A stretch of 43,699 bases of DNA. It comes from an uncultured Lachnospiraceae bacterium (lineage in GTDB: Bacteria > Bacillota > Clostridia > Lachnospirales > Lachnospiraceae). The notes beneath the pieces are model-generated. The model searched no databases. It saw nothing but the letters and a program-made list of their open reading frames with translations, and was not told the DNA's origin. The position numbers and the translations under genes are program-made. The stretch covers positions 1-43,699 of the forward strand of contig CANRMC010000005.1 in NCBI GenBank assembly GCA_947631605.1, in the 5' to 3' direction. Below are positions 38,475 to 43,699 of the stretch, one piece after another (within the stretch, counting starts at the first letter, position 1; each line of letters opens with the position of its first letter).

Positions 38475-39041
38475 TTAAAATCCGCCCTCCGAACGCGGAC
38501 AGCCGGAACAGCCGCCGCACTTCGACACATCTTCTTCTATATCCGAAACATTCCGGTAGATATAATTATCAACGGTTTCCAAAAGGCATATGGCCTGACA
38601 GGAAATGCCCTCTCCCTGTCCGGTAAATCCCAGTCCTTCCTCCGTCGTCGCCTTTATATTGATCCGTTCCGGTTCCAGATTCAAAGTCTCGGCAATCGTC
38701 TGCACCATAACCGGTATATACGCAGACATTTTCGGTTTCTGTGCAATGATGGTCGCATCGATATTTCCGATAATATAGTTATCTTCCTCCAAAATCTTCT
38801 GAACTTCCTTCAAAAGGAGCAGACTGTCAATTCCTTTATATCTATCATCACTGTCCGGAAAATGTTTTCCGATGTCTCCCTTTGCGGCAGCTCCCAGCAG
38901 AGCGTCCATGATGGCATGAACCAGACAATCCGCGTCCGAATGTCCGAGAAGCCCCTTTTCATAAGGAATCTGAACGCCGCCTAAGATCAGTTTTCTGCCC
39001 TCCACCAGACGGTGGACGTCATATCCCATTCCGATTCTCAT
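38475..39041 (-). CDS. ispF: 2-C-methyl-D-erythritol 2,4-cyclodiphosphate synthase with Cys-rich C-terminal extension
   Basis: [44 protein letters not shown]; tail [16 protein letters not shown]. Confidence 0.95.
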   Translation of the reverse strand: MRIGMGYDVHRLVEGRKLILGGVQIPYEKGLLGHSDADCLVHAIMDALLGAAAKGDIGKHFPDSDDRYKGIDSLLLLKEVQKILEEDNYIIGNIDATIIAQKPKMSAYIPVMVQTIAETLNLEPERINIKATTEEGLGFTGQGEGISCQAICLLETVDNYIYRNVSDIEEDVSKCGGCSGCPRSEGGF

Positions 39042-39134
39042 TGTTTTCTCCTTACCAATATTTTTTACATCCTTGTTTCTTTTATACTATACACAATTTT
39101 TCCGAAAAAAGAAATAAGAAATAAAAGTCTGTAT

Positions 39135-39151
39135 CGTTCATATTGTGAACG
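39135..39151. promoter_or_regulatory. Inverted repeat, possible operator between ispF and the TPM-like gene
   Basis: CGTTCA-TATTG-TGAACG in the divergent intergenic region. Confidence 0.35.
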
Positions 39152-39181
39152 AATAAAAATGTAAAAATGCATAAATTTAGG

Positions 39182-39210
39182 TTTACCAATTCATAAATTC
39201 AGTGTAGAAT
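39182..39210 (+). promoter_or_regulatory. Promoter candidate for the TPM-like gene
   Basis: TTTACC-17 nt-TAGAAT, followed about 50 nt later by an SD-preceded ATG. Confidence 0.45.
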
Positions 39211-39260
39211 ATAACTTGTTAGTGAAAATACTATTTTGAAACGATAAAAGGAGGTATTTT

Positions 39261-40334
39261 ATGGCACGTTCAATGGGAGGCGGCGGAGGCGGCCGTTCCG
39301 GCGGAGGACACTCTTCAGGAGGCGCGCACAGAAGCGGAAGCCGTTCAATGGGGGGCGGACACAGTGCCGGAAGTTTCAGCAGTTCAAGCAGTGGTCACAG
39401 GCGTCCGAGTTCAAGCGGATACAGCGGATCGAGACCGGGACCAGGACCGGGACCGGGATCATATCATGGAGGACCGGGTATGCCTCCGCCACCGCCACAC
39501 AGACCTTACAGGAGATATTATTACAACCGGCCATATTACAGAAGCGGCCCGTATTACCGCTCGGCGCCTGCCAGCGGATGTTCCAATGTAATCGCCACCT
39601 TTCTGTTGATGATCATCATACTGGCAATCGTTTTTACTATGACGGGCAGAGGCATTGGCGGCGGCAACGAGAAACTGAACCGTGATAAATATACGGGAGA
39701 CGTAGACAGCAGTCAGGGATATTATATCGATGACAGTATGGGCAGTGAGAAGTTCATCGACCGTACCAACGAGCAGGATCTGATATCCGGATTCAAAACG
39801 TTCTACAGCAGAACCGGCGTTTATCCGTTCCTTTATATCAAGGAATACTCACCGGATCCGAGTGAATATGCAGGATATGATACATACGAGGATATGATGT
39901 ATGAGAAGCTTTTCCGGAGTGAAGGCAATTTCCTGATCGTTTATATTGCCGAAGAAGACACCTATTATTTCGCCGCAGGTTATAATACCGGCGAGATCAT
40001 CGACAGTCAGACTCTGGACGTCATTTCCAGAAAGATTGACAGTAGATGGAGTACGGGCGACTTAGCGGTTGCATTTGGCGATGGTCTGGCAGATGCCAGC
40101 AAGAACATCATGGCAAAGAGTAACTTCCGTGTGATCATGATCGTCATTATCGTAGGCGTTGTACTGATCGTAGTTGTTAATCTCCTCATACGCTGGAGCA
40201 AAAAGAAAAAAGAACTGCAGATACAGGAAGCGGAAAAACTGGAAGAGATTCTGGACAAACCGCTTGAGACTTTTGGAACGGATATGTCAGACTTGGAAAA
40301 GAAGTATGACGACGATCAGAACCAACAGTCCTAA
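39261..40334 (+). CDS. Membrane protein with Gly/Ser/His-rich and Pro-rich N-terminus, and TPM-domain-like region between two TM segments
   Basis: SD AAAGGAGG; MARSMGGGGGGRSGGGHSSGG..., RPGPGPGPG, MPPPPPHRPYRRYYYNRPYY; TM at about residues 108-128; FLIVYIAEEDTYYFAAGYNTG; TM at about residues 292-312. TPM assignment is tentative. Confidence 0.75.
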   Translation: MARSMGGGGGGRSGGGHSSGGAHRSGSRSMGGGHSAGSFSSSSSGHRRPSSSGYSGSRPGPGPGPGSYHGGPGMPPPPPHRPYRRYYYNRPYYRSGPYYRSAPASGCSNVIATFLLMIIILAIVFTMTGRGIGGGNEKLNRDKYTGDVDSSQGYYIDDSMGSEKFIDRTNEQDLISGFKTFYSRTGVYPFLYIKEYSPDPSEYAGYDTYEDMMYEKLFRSEGNFLIVYIAEEDTYYFAAGYNTGEIIDSQTLDVISRKIDSRWSTGDLAVAFGDGLADASKNIMAKSNFRVIMIVIIVGVVLIVVVNLLIRWSKKKKELQIQEAEKLEEILDKPLETFGTDMSDLEKKYDDDQNQQS

Positions 40335-40360
40335 CGCAGTTCAAAAATAAGAGCATATTA

Positions 40361-40403
40361 AAAAATCTGCTGCATGGCATACGCCTTATGCGGCAGATTT
40401 TTT
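40361..40403. terminator. Bidirectional intrinsic terminator
   Basis: AATCTGC...GCAGATT stem-loop flanked by A5 and T7, between convergent genes. Confidence 0.8.
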
Positions 40404-40407
40404 TATT

Positions 40408-41223
40408 TTATCCGGCATACTTTTTATCTTTTCTTATTTTCAGAAGTGTCCGCAGGAAAAACCAGATCCCGTACATAAAAAGACAAAGCAGGATCAAAAG
40501 AATAAGAAAGGCGTATTTATATCCCGCTTTTCCGAACCAGTCCTGAAGATAGATAAGAGGCGTTCCGGACGCCGGCCAGTTGATAAAATAATAATTCAGA
40601 TGATAAAGCCGGTCAAACAGATAAACCGGTATCGCCGTAACAAATATAAATATGATGATCCCCGGCAGATATCGGAGTTTTATTATTACCGGCGCTGAAA
40701 GCTCCGTTTCCCCTTCATGCACCGGAACATGGAGGAGGACCATATACCCAATTATAAAGAAATGTCCAAGATACCCGTAAATATTCATAAAACTGAACAA
40801 AGGATAGATATGATAATCCGGAAAGACCACAGCCATGACTGCTGCCGGAAGAAGCAGTACGGAAGCCAGATTTCCGGTATATTCCTTTATTTTGCGATTC
40901 TTCGTATACGCATTGACAAGGCAGACAAAGATCGAAAGACTGCATATATGAAGCGGAAGCTCAAACAGATTCATGCTTCCTGTTACGGTCAAAACAAAAT
41001 CCTTCAGAAGCTCCAGAGCGAGACTGCAGACAGAAAGAAGCCGGAGAAGATGTATTTTTTCTTCTCCGGTACCTTTCCTGCATATCCGCCACAGCAAAAA
41101 TATCCCCAGCAGGAATATCGCTATGCACAGAAAATGTTCAGGACCGAAATATTCATAACCGGAGCCATCCGGCAGATCATCCTCATAAACAAAAAACTGT
41201 TCCAAGGAACTTATTCCTCCCAA
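40408..41223 (-). CDS. TIGR02206/YwaF-family integral membrane protein
   Basis: FGPEHFLCIAIFLLGIFLLW; ELPLHICSLSIFVCLVNAY; multiple TM segments. Confidence 0.82.
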   Translation of the reverse strand: MGGISSLEQFFVYEDDLPDGSGYEYFGPEHFLCIAIFLLGIFLLWRICRKGTGEEKIHLLRLLSVCSLALELLKDFVLTVTGSMNLFELPLHICSLSIFVCLVNAYTKNRKIKEYTGNLASVLLLPAAVMAVVFPDYHIYPLFSFMNIYGYLGHFFIIGYMVLLHVPVHEGETELSAPVIIKLRYLPGIIIFIFVTAIPVYLFDRLYHLNYYFINWPASGTPLIYLQDWFGKAGYKYAFLILLILLCLFMYGIWFFLRTLLKIRKDKKYAG

Positions 41224-41783
41224 ACTACGTCACTACCATCATTTATATATTTTCCCACTTTATAAACTTTATATGCAGTGAAGATATTGGTCACGCCGAG
41301 AACTGCCATAACGATCCCTACGATTATGATGACGGTCTTTGCCACGGAAAATGACAGGAAAAGAAGAACAAAACCAAGAACGGCTGTGATAACATCATTT
41401 GCAATATAAGAGCTCCAATATTTATCGCCGGTTCCGCGGATCAGTATCGCATCATGGATCCGAAAACATGCATTGATCAAGATACAAAGTCCGAAAATTT
41501 TAACTACGAACGTGGACACGCCCACAGGATTTAATACAATGATAATACCGGCAAGAAGTAAGATCACGGCAAACGCAGTCACCATCGGCGAATATGCAGC
41601 AAGCAATGAAAAGCCTGTTACAACGCCTGCAATGATAAGGATCCAGCCGATGACCGCCGCAATCGTCGCCATGGTCGCAACCGGCTTTATAATCAGTATG
41701 ATTCCCAATGCGATCATGCAGAGAGGCACGATCAGCTGTTTCATATTGTTTTTTAAAAAATTTCTAAGTGTCTTTTGTTCCAT
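41211..41783 (-). CDS. DUF308/HdeD-like membrane protein
   Basis: Repeating short hydrophobic hairpins (ALGIILIIKPVATMATIAAVIGWILIIAGVVTGF). Confidence 0.78.
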   Translation of the reverse strand: MEQKTLRNFLKNNMKQLIVPLCMIALGIILIIKPVATMATIAAVIGWILIIAGVVTGFSLLAAYSPMVTAFAVILLLAGIIIVLNPVGVSTFVVKIFGLCILINACFRIHDAILIRGTGDKYWSSYIANDVITAVLGFVLLFLSFSVAKTVIIIVGIVMAVLGVTNIFTAYKVYKVGKYINDGSDVVWEE

Positions 41784-41810
41784 ATCAGATTCCTCCTGCT
41801 TTTCATTATA

Positions 41811-42350
41811 TTATGCTTCCAGATATGAAAGAAGCTCATTTTCATCATCAAATAACCGGCAGAGCCTGCATTTTTCCTCTGTCAGAAATCCCTGCCGCAC
41901 CATATTTCCAAGCAGTTCCTTCAAAGGAGTATAATACCCCTGCACATTTAAAACTGCAAGTTTTTTATTTCCGTCAACGCCGAGGCTGATAGAAACCAGC
42001 GTATCAAAGAACTCGTCATATGTACCGATCCCGCCCGGCAGTACCACAAATGCATCACTCTTTTCTTTGAGCAGCTCTTTCCGTTCGTTCATCGTCTTTG
42101 TCAGGATCATTTCTGTACAATCCTGATATAATTCCCCGTCAACAGAGCGGAAAAATTCCGGAGCGATCCCGATCATAGTTCCGTTTTTATCCTTTACCCC
42201 TCTGGCAGTGCTTCCCATCAGACCGTTATTCCCGCCGCCGAAAATAAGTATATGGTTATGCTCTGCGATCAGATTTCCCAGACGATAGGCTTTTTCTTTA
42301 TAAATGCCGGCAATATTATCATTTGCCGAACCGTAAATACAGATTTTCAT
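41811..42350 (-). CDS. LOG-family (TIGR00730) Rossmann-fold protein
   Basis: MKICIYGSANDN; ILIFGGGNNGLMGSTARG; VVLPGGIGTYDEFFDTL (PGGxGTxxE). Confidence 0.93.
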   Translation of the reverse strand: MKICIYGSANDNIAGIYKEKAYRLGNLIAEHNHILIFGGGNNGLMGSTARGVKDKNGTMIGIAPEFFRSVDGELYQDCTEMILTKTMNERKELLKEKSDAFVVLPGGIGTYDEFFDTLVSISLGVDGNKKLAVLNVQGYYTPLKELLGNMVRQGFLTEEKCRLCRLFDDENELLSYLEA

Positions 42351-43633
42351 TTGTTTCTCCTGCTCTCATCCTGAATTAAGGCCCGTATATCTTCGATCGT
42401 CATGCCATGCGCTTTTGCATATGCGGCAAGGTCGTCAAATTCAAATTTCGATTTTTGGATCCCATATCCTTCTGCACATTTCTTCCGGATCCTCCCATCC
42501 GGCAGTTCGTACTCTTCAAAACTCCGGTTCAGGATATACCGGTTGCAATCCTTTCTTCTTACGCCCAATGTAGAGGTATAACGAAGCATGTCCTCCGCCA
42601 TCCGGTCTGCGTCCTCAATATTGCAGATGACTGTTATAATGATTCCCGGACGGTTTTTTTTCATCTGTACCGGAACGGTAAACACATCCAATGCTCCGTT
42701 TTCCCGAAGCCGTTCTGCCGCAAAACCGATCTCCTCCCCCGTCATATCATCAATATTACAGGAAAGCTCAGCTACCATATCATTTTCACCCTGTATGCCG
42801 TCTCCCAAAAATGCCCGCAGGCAGTTCGCTTTCTCAAATTCTTTCGTTCCCATTCCATACCCGCACTGCTTCTTTGTCATCATCGGCCGGCTGCCGTATT
42901 CTTCGGAAAAATATCCGATCAGCGCCGCACCGGTCGGCGTACAGAGTTCGCCTTCTACGGTTCCCGCATAAGACGGTATTTCACGCAGAAGCATTTCCGT
43001 TGCCGGAGCCGGAACCGGAAGTATCCCATGTGCGCAGCGAACCTCTCCATAACCCGTACAGACAGGAGACGCACATATCCTGTCCGGAGCCAGGGCATAT
43101 ATCAGCCAGCAGACGCCCAGTACATCACAGACCGCGTCTTTTTCTCCCACTTCGTGAAAATGAATATGCTCCATATCGGATCCGTGAACAGAAGCCTCCG
43201 CCGCAGCGATCGTGCGGTAAATTTCTTTCGCAGAATCTTTAACTTCCGCCGGAATCGAAAAGCTGTCTATCTTATCCCATACATCCTGTAGGGAAGTGTG
43301 ACTGTGGGAATGTGCGTGGTCGTGGTGTTCGTCATGCCCGTGATGTTCGTCGTGCCCGTGGTGTTCATCATGCCCGTGGTGTTCGTCATGCCCATGGTGG
43401 TCGTGATGGTGCTCTTCCATGTATTCGTGTTCTTCTCTGCCGTCGATCAGAATATTGATATGTGTGCCTTTAATCCCACACCGCTCTCTGGTCTCGTCCG
43501 TAACCGTAACGTCCGGATACAGACCGTTCATAAAATCCAGAAATTCTTCTTTTCTTTCACACAGTTCATAGAGCGCGCTCATCAGCATATCGCCGGAGGC
43601 TCCCATATTACATTCAAGATAAAGTGTTTTCAT
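42347..43633 (-). CDS. larC: Nickel pincer cofactor biosynthesis protein LarC (single-ORF form) with His-rich insert
   Basis: MKTLYLECNMGASGDMLMSALYEL; HFHEVGEKDAVCDVLG; LCTPTGAALIGYF; CNIDDMTGEEIGFAAERL. The ORF track uses an alternative GTG at 43645. Confidence 0.92.
   Translation of the reverse strand: MKTLYLECNMGASGDMLMSALYELCERKEEFLDFMNGLYPDVTVTDETRERCGIKGTHINILIDGREEHEYMEEHHHDHHGHDEHHGHDEHHGHDEHHGHDEHHDHAHSHSHTSLQDVWDKIDSFSIPAEVKDSAKEIYRTIAAAEASVHGSDMEHIHFHEVGEKDAVCDVLGVCWLIYALAPDRICASPVCTGYGEVRCAHGILPVPAPATEMLLREIPSYAGTVEGELCTPTGAALIGYFSEEYGSRPMMTKKQCGYGMGTKEFEKANCLRAFLGDGIQGENDMVAELSCNIDDMTGEEIGFAAERLRENGALDVFTVPVQMKKNRPGIIITVICNIEDADRMAEDMLRYTSTLGVRRKDCNRYILNRSFEEYELPDGRIRKKCAEGYGIQKSKFEFDDLAAYAKAHGMTIEDIRALIQDESRRNK
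43321..43392 (-). repeat. In-frame tandem 18-bp repeat encoding (GHDEHH)n inside larC
   Basis: Four consecutive near-identical units: cgtggtgttcgtcatgcc, cgtgatgttcgtcgtgcc, cgtggtgttcatcatgcc, cgtggtgttcgtcatgcc. Confidence 0.9.
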
Positions 43634-43637
43634 AATT

Positions 43638-43699
43638 TTATCCACTTTTTCGTTTTAGTCCCGCCTGTGCGAGAATCCGTTCCAGAGAAGGACCGTCGC
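43638..43699 (-). CDS. C-terminal end of an upstream minus-strand gene, identity unknown
   Basis: The frame reading DGPSLERILAQAGLKRKSG* ends at 43638, next to the larC start. Partial and too short to assign. Confidence 0.4.
   Translation of the reverse strand, partial: DGPSLERILAQAGLKRKSG

Noticed and set aside
39364-39591. 75-aa ORF with RDRDQDRDRD repeats
   Set aside because: Frame-shifted reading of the GACCGG repeats inside the Gly/Pro-rich gene; not an independent gene.
42407-43291. 294-aa plus-strand ORF
   Set aside because: Antisense to larC; no motif and basic/aromatic-rich composition typical of shadow ORFs.
43321-43405. CRISPR-like tandem repeat
   Set aside because: Units are 18 bp, contiguous with no spacers, and encode an in-frame His-rich segment of larC.
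1-43699. Mobile elements, prophage, toxin-antitoxin or defence systems, tRNA/rRNA
   Set aside because: I looked for transposase/integrase motifs, defence-type domains and cloverleaf or rRNA sequences in ORFs and gaps and recognised none. A tRNAscan/Infernal/DefenseFinder run would be decisive.

Overview
The window is a mostly housekeeping chromosomal segment. Gene content and order suggest a Firmicute, probably Lachnospiraceae/Clostridia; this is inferred from protein families only. From left to right it contains: radA (truncated at the window edge), a 137-aa unknown, clpC and purD-purN-purM, all on the minus strand; a plus-strand LacI-type-sensor/GGDEF fusion; metF, a thioesterase, a coiled-coil protein and a GT2 glycosyltransferase; type III glutamine synthetase; a D-2-hydroxyacid dehydrogenase; a division/cell-wall (dcw) cluster in the order mraZ-rsmH-ftsL-PBP-PBP-mraY-murD-ftsW-ftsQ-ftsZ; ychF-lgt; a BvgS-like hybrid histidine kinase; a 70-aa ORF, methyltransferase and hslO operon; queH; small unknown and membrane proteins; a GNAT protein and ispF; a Gly/Ser/Pro-rich TPM-domain-like membrane protein; a YwaF-like protein, a DUF308/HdeD-like protein and a LOG-family protein; and larC. 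I recognised no rRNA or tRNA genes, CRISPR array, prophage, transposase or defence island. There is no clear evidence of a large undescribed system. The best leads are: a 15-bp hairpin that buries the Shine-Dalgarno of a membrane-protein gene just after an upstream stop codon (translational coupling candidate); overlapping face-to-face promoter-like sequences around a 12-bp palindrome driving a 78-aa orphan ORF; a helix-turn-helix-less LacI-sensor/GGDEF protein with no I-site; a KTG-to-KTA change in one of two tandem class B PBPs; a CxxCxxC tail on IspF; and an 18-bp His-codon repeat in larC. Homology calls come from motif recognition and no database search was run.
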